Positions 16,652-25,331 of a DNA stretch of 34,418 nt are shown in pieces (the first letter of the stretch is position 1; each line of letters opens with the position of its first letter). The stretch covers positions 1 through 34,418 of the forward strand of contig CABXBY010000009.1 in the NCBI GenBank assembly GCA_902510655.1. Direction: 5' to 3'. This DNA is from an uncultured Bacteroidota bacterium (lineage in GTDB: Bacteria; Bacteroidota; Bacteroidia; Flavobacteriales; Flavobacteriaceae). Both the position numbers and the translations under genes were made by a program. The notes under the pieces are model-generated. The model had not been told where the DNA came from. It saw nothing but the letters and a program-made list of their open reading frames with translations, and searched no databases.

Positions 16652-17986
16652 ATGAGCCAAAATCATAAGGTTGCTTTAACTACTTTAGGTTGTAAGCTTA
16701 ATTTTTCTGAAACTTCAACTATATCAAGACAATTTGAAGACGTAGGCTATTCTGTGGTAAAATTTGATCAATTCTCTGATGTATATGTAATAAACACTTG
16801 CTCTGTTACAGAAAATGCAGATAAGCAATTCAAATCTTATGTTTCAAAAGCTTTAAAGTTAAATCCTGAAGCTTTTTTAATAGCTATTGGATGTTATGCA
16901 CAACTTAAACCAGATGAATTAGCTAAAGTAAATGGTGTAGATTTAGTTCTTGGAAGTAAAGAAAAGTTTAAAATATTAGATTATTTAAATGACTTAAAAA
17001 AAAATAACAAGGGTTCTGTTCATTCTTGTGAAATAAAAGAGACTGATTTTTATCAATCGAGTTACTCAATTGGAGAGAGAACAAGATCTTTTTTGAAAGT
17101 TCAAGATGGATGTGATTATAAGTGTACTTATTGTACAATTCCTTTGGCTAGGGGAATTTCGAGAAGTGATAAGCTTGTTAACATTGTAAATGCAGCAAAA
17201 TCGATTTCTAGTTCTGGAGTTAAAGAAATTGTGTTAACTGGAGTTAATATTGGAGATTATGGAAAAGGGGAGTTTGGTAATAAAAATCATGAAAATACTT
17301 TTTTAGATTTGGTTAGCGCTCTTGATAAAGTAGACGGAATTTCTAGGATTAGAATATCTTCAATTGAGCCTAATTTATTGTCTAATGAAATTATAGATTT
17401 CGTTTCTACAAGTAATAAATTTGTTCCTCATTTTCATATTCCTATGCAGAGTGGAAGTGATTCTGTCTTAAAACTTATGAAAAGACGATATCTTAGTAAA
17501 CTTTATAAAAATAGAATTGATCATATAAAAAAAGTTATTCCAAATGCATGTATTGGTGCAGATGTTATTGTTGGTTTTCCTGGTGAAACAGAAGAAGATT
17601 TTTTAGAAACCTATAATTTTATAAAAAGTTTAAACCTGTCATATCTTCATGTTTTTACTTATTCAGAACGTGATAATACAGAAGCAATTATATTAAAAAA
17701 TATTGTTTCTAAAAATATTAGATCAAAACGTAGCAAGTTGTTAAGATCTCTCTCAGTTCAATTAAAAAGAAAATTTTATAAATCCCAATTAGGAAATACA
17801 AAAGATGTTTTGTTTGAAACTGAAAACAGAAATGGTTTTATTTATGGTTTTTCTAATAATTATGTTAGAGTGAAATCTGTTTGGAGAAAAAATTTAGCAG
17901 ATAAGATTGTTTCTTTTGATCTTGAAGGTATTGATAATGATGGATTAGTAATTGGAAAGAAGACAGAACTAAAAATTAAAGTCTAA
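16652..17986 (+). CDS. mtaB: tRNA t6A37 methylthiotransferase
   Basis: 444-residue radical-SAM enzyme that adds a methylthio group to t6A at position 37 of ANN-decoding tRNAs, making ms2t6A. The N-terminal cluster-binding cysteines are Cys14 (TTLGCKLNFSE), Cys50 (NTCSVTENADKQ) and Cys81 (GCYAQLKPDE). The radical-SAM motif CDYKCTYC gives Cys154, Cys158 and Cys161, and a short TRAM-like C-terminal region follows. The TLGCKxNxxE start and ADKQ context favour MtaB over MiaB or RimO. Its last 11 bases overlap the end of the convergent GNAT gene. Confidence 0.93.
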   Translation: MSQNHKVALTTLGCKLNFSETSTISRQFEDVGYSVVKFDQFSDVYVINTCSVTENADKQFKSYVSKALKLNPEAFLIAIGCYAQLKPDELAKVNGVDLVLGSKEKFKILDYLNDLKKNNKGSVHSCEIKETDFYQSSYSIGERTRSFLKVQDGCDYKCTYCTIPLARGISRSDKLVNIVNAAKSISSSGVKEIVLTGVNIGDYGKGEFGNKNHENTFLDLVSALDKVDGISRIRISSIEPNLLSNEIIDFVSTSNKFVPHFHIPMQSGSDSVLKLMKRRYLSKLYKNRIDHIKKVIPNACIGADVIVGFPGETEEDFLETYNFIKSLNLSYLHVFTYSERDNTEAIILKNIVSKNIRSKRSKLLRSLSVQLKRKFYKSQLGNTKDVLFETENRNGFIYGFSNNYVRVKSVWRKNLADKIVSFDLEGIDNDGLVIGKKTELKIKV

Positions 17987-18269
17987 TACCAATAGGAAGC
18001 ATTTCCTTAAATTCCTTATTTTTTTTGATAAATTTTCTGACCTGAGGAGAGGTTGGCATTATCCTAATATTTTTTTCCTTAATAATTTCAAATACTTCTC
18101 TAATAAATTTTTCTTCAAAATTTTCATCTTTATTTGAAGTTGGTATTATAAGTTTTGTTAAAAATATTTTTCTGTCTTGAAGAGCGTATTCAATAATAGC
18201 TAAATCATCTTCAATTTCAACTTCGTATTGACGTAAAAATAAGTTGTCGTTAATAATTAAATTTCCCAT
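17976..18269 (-). CDS. Small GNAT-family N-acetyltransferase (NATD1/YidJ-like)
   Basis: 97-residue single-domain protein. The central part EDDLAIIEYALQDRKIFLTK and the C-terminal VFEIIKEKNIRIMPTSPQVR with KFIKKNKEFKEMLP match the compact GNAT subgroup (Acetyltransf_CG, NATD1-like), where the end pattern is P-x-V-x-x-(F/W)-(I/L) followed by a short helix. These proteins lack the N-terminal half of classical GNATs; their substrate is mostly unknown. The gene overlaps the end of mtaB by 11 nt, tail to tail. A TAnnTTTG box (TACCTTTG, 18303-18310) lies upstream. Other small hypothetical families remain possible. Confidence 0.7.
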   Translation of the reverse strand: MGNLIINDNLFLRQYEVEIEDDLAIIEYALQDRKIFLTKLIIPTSNKDENFEEKFIREVFEIIKEKNIRIMPTSPQVRKFIKKNKEFKEMLPIGIRL

Positions 18270-18284
18270 TAAATATCTATTAGC

Positions 18285-18310
18285 TAGTTTTGTAAAGTTT
18301 TACAAAGGTA
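18285..18310. promoter_or_regulatory. Two opposed -7 boxes over an 8-bp-arm inverted repeat
   Basis: Plus strand: TAGTTTTG at 18285-18292, 34 nt before the hydrolase ATG. Minus strand: TACCTTTG at 18303-18310, 33 nt before the GNAT ATG. Between and overlapping them, TTTGTAAA (18289-18296) and TTTACAAA (18299-18306) form an inverted repeat with a GT centre. Both boxes match TAnnTTTG but no TTG -33 element was found for the plus-strand one. Confidence 0.45.
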
Positions 18311-18326
18311 ATAAAAATAGATTTTA

Positions 18327-18986
18327 ATGACTACAAAACACAAAACTCATGTTTATTTTATGCCAGGAATGTGTGCGAATTCACTGATTTTTGAAAGAAT
18401 TAAACTAAATCCAAATTTTAAGTCACATTATTTAAGTTGGATTCCTCCTTTAAAAAACGAGCCTCTTCGTAATTATGTTACAAGACTTTCAGAAAACATA
18501 AAACATGAAGATTCGATCCTTGTTGGAGTTTCTTTTGGAGGTGTAATTGTTCAAGAACTGTCAAAAATTTTAAAAATTAAAAAAGTTATAATTATTTCAA
18601 GTATAAAATCTAATAAAGAATTATCAAATTCAATGAAATTTGCTAAGAAAACAAAGAGTTATAAGCTTCTGCCTGTAACTTGGCTAGATGATTTTGAGTC
18701 TTTATTGGCCTTTGTTTTAGGACCAAAAATTAAAAGAAAAGTCAATTTATATAGAAAATATCTTTCCGTCAGGGATGAGAATTATTTAAAATGGGCAATT
18801 AATGAGATGGTTAATTGGAATCAAACTAATCCATTAAAGAACGTTATTCACATTCATGGAACTTATGATTTAGTTTTTCCAGTAATTAATATAAAAAATT
18901 ATATTCCACTTGATAGAGGAGACCATACAATGATACTTAAAAGAGCAGATTGGTTAAATGATTATTTCGAAAAAAACTTAAATTAA
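18327..18986 (+). CDS. Alpha/beta hydrolase, function unknown
   Basis: 219-residue alpha/beta hydrolase. The strand-turn FMPGMCANSLIFERI near the N-terminus supplies the oxyanion region, the nucleophile elbow is GVSFGG with Ser69, and a late histidine (RGDHTMIL, His200) completes a plausible triad, with the acid probably in HGTYDLVFPV (Asp near residue 182). The lack of a lid-sized insertion and the short length suggest a small esterase or thioesterase-like enzyme, but the substrate cannot be inferred. No signal peptide, so cytoplasmic. Its stop overlaps the stop of the convergent TPR gene within TTAA at 18983-18986. Confidence 0.8.
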   Translation: MTTKHKTHVYFMPGMCANSLIFERIKLNPNFKSHYLSWIPPLKNEPLRNYVTRLSENIKHEDSILVGVSFGGVIVQELSKILKIKKVIIISSIKSNKELSNSMKFAKKTKSYKLLPVTWLDDFESLLAFVLGPKIKRKVNLYRKYLSVRDENYLKWAINEMVNWNQTNPLKNVIHIHGTYDLVFPVINIKNYIPLDRGDHTMILKRADWLNDYFEKNLN

Positions 18987-19498
18987 ATTCTTTTCATTTG
19001 CTGTTGCATCATTTTTATCTGATCCATTAACATTTTTTGCTTATCTAATTTTTTAGCTTCGTTTAATAAGGTAGTGGCTTCTCTTTTTCTTCTTTTTTGA
19101 ATCAGTATTCCGGCTAAACTTAATTTGGCCATTGCTAAATCGTGATCCATAGATAACCCAATCGAAATTGCTTTTTTAAAATATTTCTCGGCTTTGGTAA
19201 GGTTTGTTTGTGAGCATACTATTCCCCACAAATAATTATAATAACCAACTTGTTTTTTAGTTAAAGAACTTTCTGGATTTTTTATTTTTTTTAACCATTT
19301 TTCTGTTCCGTCAAAGTCTTGTTTTCTTAGTTTAAAAAAAATGATCAGAATAATTTCATTTTTAAAGTATAGAAAAATGAAAATTATAGCCAAAAAAATT
19401 AAAGCTATTCCATTACCAATGTTGTTTTCATAAAATTGAAAAATCGAATAAATTAGTGTTGAAATTGCTAATATTAGTTTTATAGTTTTTGGATACAT
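18983..19498 (-). CDS. TPR-like membrane protein, function unknown
   Basis: 171-residue protein with two N-terminal membrane segments (about 5-24 and 30-52) and a cytoplasmic helical part. The stretch YYNYLWGIVCSQTNLTKAEK followed by YFKKAISIGLSMDHDLAMAK and ILIQKRRKREATTLLNEAKK has the spacing of about two to three degenerate tetratricopeptide repeats, and the C-terminus is methionine- and glutamine-rich (MLMDQIKMMQQQMKRI). I do not recognise a named family. It stands alone, divergent from rpmH, with no clear promoter box in the 120-nt gap on its side. Confidence 0.75.
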   Translation of the reverse strand: MYPKTIKLILAISTLIYSIFQFYENNIGNGIALIFLAIIFIFLYFKNEIILIIFFKLRKQDFDGTEKWLKKIKNPESSLTKKQVGYYNYLWGIVCSQTNLTKAEKYFKKAISIGLSMDHDLAMAKLSLAGILIQKRRKREATTLLNEAKKLDKQKMLMDQIKMMQQQMKRI

Positions 19499-19552
19499 TG
19501 ATTATCAGTTTTTTAATTAGTTATTAAACTTTAAATTTTTTGAACAATACAT

Positions 19553-19582
19553 TTGAGTTAGTTTAAACTTATTGTATATTTG
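19553..19582 (+). promoter_or_regulatory. rpmH promoter (TTG-N19-TATATTTG)
   Basis: TTG at 19553-19555 and TATATTTG at 19575-19582, 19 nt apart, match the Bacteroidota consensus. The -7 box ends 36 nt before the rpmH ATG. This is the main content of the 120-nt gap 19499-19618. Confidence 0.75.
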
Positions 19583-19618
19583 GCCTCAAATTTCAGTAAA
19601 AATAGTTAATTAATTCAA

Positions 19619-19777
19619 ATGAAAAGAACTTTTCAACCCTCAAAAAGAAAAAGACGTAATAAACACGGATTCAGAGAAAGAATGTCATCGCCTAGTGGTA
19701 GAAAAGTTTTAGCTAGCAGAAGAGCTAAAGGAAGAAATAAGATTTCTGTTTCATCTGAACCAAGACATAAAAAATAA
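19619..19777 (+). CDS. rpmH: 50S ribosomal protein L34
   Basis: 52-residue basic ribosomal protein beginning [20 protein letters not shown], then [20 protein letters not shown], a near-complete match to the L34 family. The C-terminal tail ([11 protein letters not shown]) is a few residues longer than the 46-residue E. coli L34, as is common in Bacteroidota. It is not adjacent to rnpA or dnaA, unlike the arrangement in E. coli and Bacillus. It has its own promoter and an intrinsic terminator directly downstream, so it is a monocistronic unit. Confidence 0.98.
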   Translation: MKRTFQPSKRKRRNKHGFRERMSSPSGRKVLASRRAKGRNKISVSSEPRHKK

Positions 19778-19800
19778 GTGAATAAAAACTTTAAAAAATT

Positions 19801-19832
19801 AAGGTGTTACTTTTTAAGTAACACCTTTTTTT
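19801..19832 (+). terminator. Intrinsic terminator of rpmH
   Basis: Perfect 10-bp stem: AAGGTGTTAC (19801-19810) pairs with GTAACACCTT (19818-19827) around a 7-nt loop, followed by a run of T through 19832. It begins 23 nt after the rpmH stop and separates rpmH from carB. It is the only strong classical terminator I see in the window. Confidence 0.95.
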
Positions 19833-19866
19833 ATATATATTCATCAACCAAATTAATATTATATAA

Positions 19867-22716
19867 ATGCCATTAAGAAAAGATTTAAAAAGTATATTAA
19901 TAATTGGATCAGGTCCAATAATAATAGGTCAAGCATGTGAATTTGATTATGCAGGTTCTCAAGCATTAAGATCCTTAAGAGAAGATGGAATAGAAACTAT
20001 TTTGATTAATTCTAATCCTGCAACTATTATGACAGATCCTGTTATGGCAGATCATATATACTTAAAACCTTTAGACACCAATTCTATTAAAGATATTTTG
20101 TCAAAACATAATATAGATGCTGTTCTACCAACAATGGGAGGACAAACTGCTCTTAACTTATGTATTGAAGCAGACGAAAAAGGAATTTGGAAAGAGTTTA
20201 ATGTTGAAATTATAGGGGTAGATATTGATGCGATTAATATTACAGAAGATAGAGAGAAGTTTAAACAATTATTAAAAACGATAGATATTCCCGTTGCACC
20301 TGCAAAAACAGCTACTTCTTTTCTTAAAGGAAAAGAAATAGCTCAAGAATTTGGTTTTCCTTTAGTTATTCGCCCTTCTTTTACATTAGGTGGAAGTGGA
20401 GCTTCACTTGTTTATAAAGCCGAAGACTTTGATGAATTACTTACTAGAGGGCTTGAAGCATCTCCAATTCATGAAGTTTTAATTGATAAAGCTCTTATGG
20501 GATGGAAAGAATATGAATTAGAATTATTGAGAGATAAAAATAATAATGTTGTCATTATTTGTACTATTGAAAACATGGATCCTATGGGAATTCACACTGG
20601 AGATTCTATAACTGTTGCACCTGCAATGACATTATCAGATTCTGTTTATCAAAGGATGAGAGATATGGCAATAAAAATGATGAGAAGTATTGGCGATTTT
20701 GCTGGCGGTTGTAATGTGCAGTTTGCAGTAAGTCCTGATGAAAAAGAAGAGATAATTGCTATTGAAATTAATCCAAGAGTTTCAAGATCCTCAGCTTTAG
20801 CTTCTAAGGCATCAGGTTATCCAATTGCCAAAGTTGCTAGTAAGCTTGCTATTGGATATAGTTTAGATGAATTAAACAATCAGATTACTAAATCAACTTC
20901 AGCTTTATTTGAACCAACTTTAGATTACGTAATAGTTAAAATACCAAGATGGAATTTTGATAAATTTGAAGGTTCTGAGAGAACTTTAGGTCTTCAAATG
21001 AAATCAGTTGGGGAGGTTATGGGAATAGGTAGATCTTTTATTGAAGCATTACACAAAGCAACTCAATCCTTAGAAATTAAAAGAAATGGTTTGGGTGCAG
21101 ATGGGAAAGGATATACGGATTATCAACAGGTTATAGATAAGCTTACTTATGCAAGTTGGGATAGAGTTTTTGTTATTTACGACGCTATTAAAATGGGAAT
21201 TTCATTGGAAAGAATTAATGAAATTACTAGAATAGATATGTGGTATTTAAGACAGTATGAATCACTTGTTAATCTAGAAAAAGAAATTTCAGATTTCGAT
21301 ATAAATACTATTTCTAAAGATTTAATGTTAGAAGCTAAACAAAAAGGTTTTGCTGATCGTCAAATTGGTCATATGCTAGGATGTTTAGAAAGTATGGTTA
21401 ATAAAAAACGAAAAAGTTTTAATATTAATCGAGTCTATAAACTTGTAGATACTTGTGCTGCAGAATTTAAAGCTTTAACGCCTTATTACTATTCCACTTT
21501 TGAAGAAGAGATTCAACTTTCGGATGGAACTGTTTTTACTCAAAATGAAAGTAAAGCTTCTGATAAAAAAAAGATTGTTGTTTTAGGTTCTGGTCCAAAT
21601 AGAATTGGACAAGGAATTGAATTTGATTATTGTTGCGTTCACGGAGTTTTAGCATCATCTGAGTGTGGTTATGAAACTATAATGATCAATTGTAACCCTG
21701 AAACTGTATCAACTGATTTTGACACTGCTGACAAGCTTTATTTTGAACCTGTTTTTTGGGAGCATATTTATGATATAATTGAGTATGAAAAACCTGAGGG
21801 TGTCATTGTACAGCTTGGTGGACAAACAGCATTGAAATTAGCTGAAAAGCTGAACAGGTATGGCATTAAAATTATGGGTACGACTTATCAAGCTTTAGAT
21901 TTAGCTGAGGATAGAGGAAGTTTTTCAACTTTGCTTAAAGAAAACAATATACCTTATCCAGAATTTGGTGTAGCTGAAACTGCAGATCAAGCTTTAAAAT
22001 TATCGGATACACTTAATTTCCCCATTTTGGTTAGACCATCATACGTACTTGGTGGACAAGGAATGAAAATTGTTATAAATAAGGAAGAATTAGAAGCTCA
22101 TGTTGTTGATCTTTTACAGAAAATACCAAATAATAAGTTATTACTAGATCATTATTTAGATGGTGCAATTGAAGCAGAAGCAGATGCTATTTGCGATGGT
22201 GAAAATGTTTTAATAATTGGTATTATGGAACATATTGAACCTTGTGGAGTTCATTCTGGAGATTCAAATGCAACACTCCCCCCCTTTAACCTTGGAAAAT
22301 TAGTAATGCAACAAATTATTGATCACACTAAAAAAATTGCAATTTCGTTAAAGACTGTAGGTCTTATAAATATCCAGTTTGCTATAAAAAATGAAGTTGT
22401 ATATATAATTGAAGCCAATCCAAGAGCATCAAGAACAGTTCCTTTTATTGCGAAAGCATATAAACAACCGTATGTTAATTATGCAACTAAAGTAATGTTA
22501 GGAGAGCTTAAAGTTTCTGATATTGATTATAAACCAAATTTAAAAGGCTTTGCAATTAAACAACCCGTTTTTTCTTTTAACAAATTTCCAAACGTAAATA
22601 AAAGTTTAGGCCCTGAAATGAAAAGTACAGGTGAAAGTATTTTATTTATTGATGATTTAAAAGATGATCAGTTCTATGAATTGTACTCCAGAAGAAAAAT
22701 GTACTTAACTAAATAA
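19867..22716 (+). CDS. carB: Carbamoyl-phosphate synthase, large subunit (short form)
   Basis: 949-residue enzyme that makes carbamoyl phosphate from bicarbonate, ammonia (delivered by CarA) and two ATP, feeding pyrimidine and arginine synthesis. Two homologous halves are present: the first opens with SILIIGSGPIIIGQACEFDY and the second with IVVLGSGPNRIGQGIEFDYC; each contains an ATP-grasp domain (for example VIRPSFTLGGSGASLVYKAE and LVRPSYVLGGQGMKIVINKE). It ends at about the position where E. coli CarB (1,073 residues) begins its C-terminal MGS allosteric domain, so that domain is missing. The reading frame is otherwise clean. carA is not adjacent. Confidence 0.97.
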   Translation: MPLRKDLKSILIIGSGPIIIGQACEFDYAGSQALRSLREDGIETILINSNPATIMTDPVMADHIYLKPLDTNSIKDILSKHNIDAVLPTMGGQTALNLCIEADEKGIWKEFNVEIIGVDIDAINITEDREKFKQLLKTIDIPVAPAKTATSFLKGKEIAQEFGFPLVIRPSFTLGGSGASLVYKAEDFDELLTRGLEASPIHEVLIDKALMGWKEYELELLRDKNNNVVIICTIENMDPMGIHTGDSITVAPAMTLSDSVYQRMRDMAIKMMRSIGDFAGGCNVQFAVSPDEKEEIIAIEINPRVSRSSALASKASGYPIAKVASKLAIGYSLDELNNQITKSTSALFEPTLDYVIVKIPRWNFDKFEGSERTLGLQMKSVGEVMGIGRSFIEALHKATQSLEIKRNGLGADGKGYTDYQQVIDKLTYASWDRVFVIYDAIKMGISLERINEITRIDMWYLRQYESLVNLEKEISDFDINTISKDLMLEAKQKGFADRQIGHMLGCLESMVNKKRKSFNINRVYKLVDTCAAEFKALTPYYYSTFEEEIQLSDGTVFTQNESKASDKKKIVVLGSGPNRIGQGIEFDYCCVHGVLASSECGYETIMINCNPETVSTDFDTADKLYFEPVFWEHIYDIIEYEKPEGVIVQLGGQTALKLAEKLNRYGIKIMGTTYQALDLAEDRGSFSTLLKENNIPYPEFGVAETADQALKLSDTLNFPILVRPSYVLGGQGMKIVINKEELEAHVVDLLQKIPNNKLLLDHYLDGAIEAEADAICDGENVLIIGIMEHIEPCGVHSGDSNATLPPFNLGKLVMQQIIDHTKKIAISLKTVGLINIQFAIKNEVVYIIEANPRASRTVPFIAKAYKQPYVNYATKVMLGELKVSDIDYKPNLKGFAIKQPVFSFNKFPNVNKSLGPEMKSTGESILFIDDLKDDQFYELYSRRKMYLTK

Positions 22717-22767
22717 TTTTTTCCTTAATTTTAATTATCTTCTTTTTTTTAAAATGATATAATTATT

Positions 22768-23946
22768 ATGGAATATATAATCTTAGTGGTTATTATGTTT
22801 GGGTTTGTTTTATTATACTTAAAAAAACCGAATTCAAATATTGATCAAAATAATTCAAAAATAATTGAATTAGAAAAAAACCTTAGTTTTAAAGAGTCTT
22901 CAATTAAAGAATTGGAGAGACAAAGAGATCTTTTAAATGTTCAACTCAAATCTTTTGATGAACTAAAAACAAAAAACACTGAACTTGAAACTTCACTAAA
23001 ATCTATTTCTGAAGAAAGAAATGATTTAAAAAATATAAACACTAAACTTAGTAATGAGGAGGAAAAAAGAGTTTTAGATTCAAAAAAAGAAATTGAAGCA
23101 CTCATCACTCTAAAGCAGTCAACTGAAGATGAAAAACAGGCCAATAATAATTTAAGAGTTCGTGAAAAAGAAGAAGAGTTTGAGAAAATGAAGAGTCAGT
23201 GGGTGGAGCATGAAAAAGATGTAGAAAATTATCTTAAAGAGATATGTAGAGATTATGTAATTAAATATGTGGGTCAAGAAGAATTTCCTCATCCTAGAAA
23301 TAAGCCTGACAATTCAATTGAGATAATGGATCAACTTATTGTTTTTGATGCTAAAAGCCCATCTAATAATAATTTAGAAAACTTTCCTAAATATATTAAA
23401 AGTCAAACAGAGAATTTAAAAAAGTATGCTAAGCATGATAATGTTAAAAATGATTTATTTTTGGTAATTCCCTCTAATACTTTAAATGTAATTGATCAGT
23501 TTAGTTATAAAATTGGCGAATACAATGTGTTTATAGTTACTAAGGATGCATTAGAACCTATTATTTTAAGTCTAAAAAAAATTGAAGAATATGAATTTGT
23601 TGATAAATTGAGTCCAGAAGAAAGAGATAATGTTTGCAGCGTGATTGGAAAATTTGCACATACTACTAAAAGAAGAATTCAAATTGATAATTTTTTTCAA
23701 CGAGAATTTTTAAGCACTTTAGATAAGGCAAAGAAATTACCTAGAGAAATCTTGGAAAGTGTTATTGAATTTGAAAATGCTGAATTATTAAACCCTCCTG
23801 TTGCGAAACGAAAGAATAAAATATTTACAAAGGATTTAAATGATCAGGTAAATGATATTGAAAAAGATATGGAAATTCGTAATATTCCTAAGATTCAATC
23901 TGGTATCACATTTAATAATGATGGCAAGAATCAGTTAATGAATTAA
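22768..23946 (+). CDS. RmuC-like protein: membrane anchor, coiled coil and PD-(D/E)XK-type domain
   Basis: 392-residue protein resembling DNA recombination protein RmuC. A membrane segment (about 2-18, EYIILVVIMFGFVLLYL) is followed by a long charged coiled coil (about 25-160) and a globular domain. That domain contains P180-D181 and, 12 residues further, D194-A-K196 in VFDAKSP, the arrangement expected of a PD-(D/E)XK nuclease. The region KKIEEYEFVDKLSPEERDNV and KFAHTTKRRIQIDNFF appears to be well conserved in Bacteroidota homologues as I recall them. RmuC limits certain inversions in E. coli, but its biochemical activity is poorly known. Its stop overlaps that of the convergent purB gene. 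Confidence 0.72.
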   Translation: MEYIILVVIMFGFVLLYLKKPNSNIDQNNSKIIELEKNLSFKESSIKELERQRDLLNVQLKSFDELKTKNTELETSLKSISEERNDLKNINTKLSNEEEKRVLDSKKEIEALITLKQSTEDEKQANNNLRVREKEEEFEKMKSQWVEHEKDVENYLKEICRDYVIKYVGQEEFPHPRNKPDNSIEIMDQLIVFDAKSPSNNNLENFPKYIKSQTENLKKYAKHDNVKNDLFLVIPSNTLNVIDQFSYKIGEYNVFIVTKDALEPIILSLKKIEEYEFVDKLSPEERDNVCSVIGKFAHTTKRRIQIDNFFQREFLSTLDKAKKLPREILESVIEFENAELLNPPVAKRKNKIFTKDLNDQVNDIEKDMEIRNIPKIQSGITFNNDGKNQLMN

Positions 23947-25283
23947 ATCCCTGTATAATTTGATGGAGTTATTTTTTTTAATTCATTTTTAATTTCACTA
24001 CTTATATTTAATGTATTAATAAATTGATGAATTGTATCTCGATTTATAGATATATTTTTTCTTGTTAATTCTTTTAAGGTTTCATAAGGATTTGGATACC
24101 CCTCTCTTCTTAAAATAGTTTGAATTGCTTCAGCTATAATTGCCCAGTTATTATTTAAATCATTTTCGATTTTAACTTTATTTACAATTAATTTATTAAT
24201 TCCTTTAATTGTCGATTTTATAGCTATAGATGAGTGACTAAAAGGAACACCAACATTTCTTAGTACAGTACTATCTGTTAAATCTCTCTGTAATCTTGAA
24301 ACAGGAAGTTTTGAGGATAGATGTTCAAATAAAGCGTTTGCTAGCCCTAGATTTCCTTCTGAATTTTCAAAATCAATCGGGTTAACTTTGTGAGGCATTG
24401 CAGATGAGCCAACTTCTTTTTTGTTTATTTTTTGTTTAAAATAATCCATTGAAATATAAGACCATATATCTCTGTTAAAATCAATGATTATGGTATTTAT
24501 TCTTTTCAAACAATCAAATAAAGAAGCTAAATGATCATAGTGTTCAATTTGAGTTGTAGGAAAAGAATGATAAAGTCCTAAATCAGTAACTAATTTATTT
24601 GCGAAATGTTTCCAGTCTATTGAGGGAAAAGCAATAATATGAGCATTAAAATTACCAGTTGCTCCTCCAAATTTAGCTGCAAAAGGAATTGAATGTAAAT
24701 ATTTTAACTGTTCATTAATTCTAACTTTAAAAACGTTAATTTCTTTGCCTAATCTTGTTGGTGATGCAGGTTGACCATGAGTACGTGCTAACATAGAAAT
24801 ATCATTATATTCCAAAACTTTTTCACTTAGTAAGTCTACTAATTCATTTAATTCTGGAAGATAAACTTTTGTTAAAGCATCTTTAATAGAAAGAGGTACA
24901 GCTGTATTATTTATATCTTGAGATGTTAGACCAAAATGTATGTACTCTAAATATTTATCTAATTGTAAATCTTTGAATTTCTTTTTAATAAAGTATTCAA
25001 CCGCTTTAACGTCATGATTAGTTTCCTTTTCAATCTCCTTAACAGTAATAGCATCTTCTTGTGAAAAATCTAAATAGATTTTTTTAATATTCTGAATAGA
25101 TTTTTGAGGAAAGTTTTTAAAAACAGGAATTTTAGTTTTGGTTAATGCTAAAAAGTATTCAATTTCTATTAAAACTCTATATTTTATAAGAGCTTTTTCT
25201 GAAAAATAGTTTGAATATCCGTTAGTTTTGTTATAATACCTACCATCAATTGGAGTGATAGCGTTAAGAGTATTTAAGGTCAT
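23943..25283 (-). CDS. purB: Adenylosuccinate lyase
   Basis: 446-residue member of the fumarase/aspartase superfamily acting twice in purine synthesis: SAICAR to AICAR, and adenylosuccinate to AMP. The N-terminus NAITPIDGRYYNKTNGYSNY, the first conserved region HFGLTSQDINNTAVPLS, the histidine motif LARTHGQPASPTRLGKE and the signature GSSAMPHKVNPIDFENSEGN (with the flexible-loop serine) are all present. Length and N-terminus place it with the E. coli PurB type. It is monocistronic, with a candidate -7 box upstream, and ends inside a TTAA shared with the RmuC-like gene. Confidence 0.96.
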   Translation of the reverse strand: MTLNTLNAITPIDGRYYNKTNGYSNYFSEKALIKYRVLIEIEYFLALTKTKIPVFKNFPQKSIQNIKKIYLDFSQEDAITVKEIEKETNHDVKAVEYFIKKKFKDLQLDKYLEYIHFGLTSQDINNTAVPLSIKDALTKVYLPELNELVDLLSEKVLEYNDISMLARTHGQPASPTRLGKEINVFKVRINEQLKYLHSIPFAAKFGGATGNFNAHIIAFPSIDWKHFANKLVTDLGLYHSFPTTQIEHYDHLASLFDCLKRINTIIIDFNRDIWSYISMDYFKQKINKKEVGSSAMPHKVNPIDFENSEGNLGLANALFEHLSSKLPVSRLQRDLTDSTVLRNVGVPFSHSSIAIKSTIKGINKLIVNKVKIENDLNNNWAIIAEAIQTILRREGYPNPYETLKELTRKNISINRDTIHQFINTLNISSEIKNELKKITPSNYTGI

Positions 25284-25305
25284 GACAAATCATTTAAATG
25301 GGGTA

Positions 25306-25313
25306 CAAATGTA
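25306..25313 (-). promoter_or_regulatory. Putative -7 box of purB
   Basis: Minus-strand TACATTTG matches TAnnTTTG and lies 22 nt before the purB ATG. No TTG -33 element at the usual distance. Confidence 0.4.
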
Positions 25314-25331
25314 AGCTTTTTTAAAAAATAG

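Noticed and set aside
22600-22767. Possible frameshift truncating CarB
   Set aside because: I looked for MGS-domain-like codons after the stop; the following 51 bases are T-rich noncoding sequence and the next gene begins at 22768, so the short form appears genuine.
22717-22767. T-rich stretch between carB and the RmuC-like gene as a terminator
   Set aside because: T-runs are present but no stable inverted repeat precedes them, so I do not call an intrinsic terminator.
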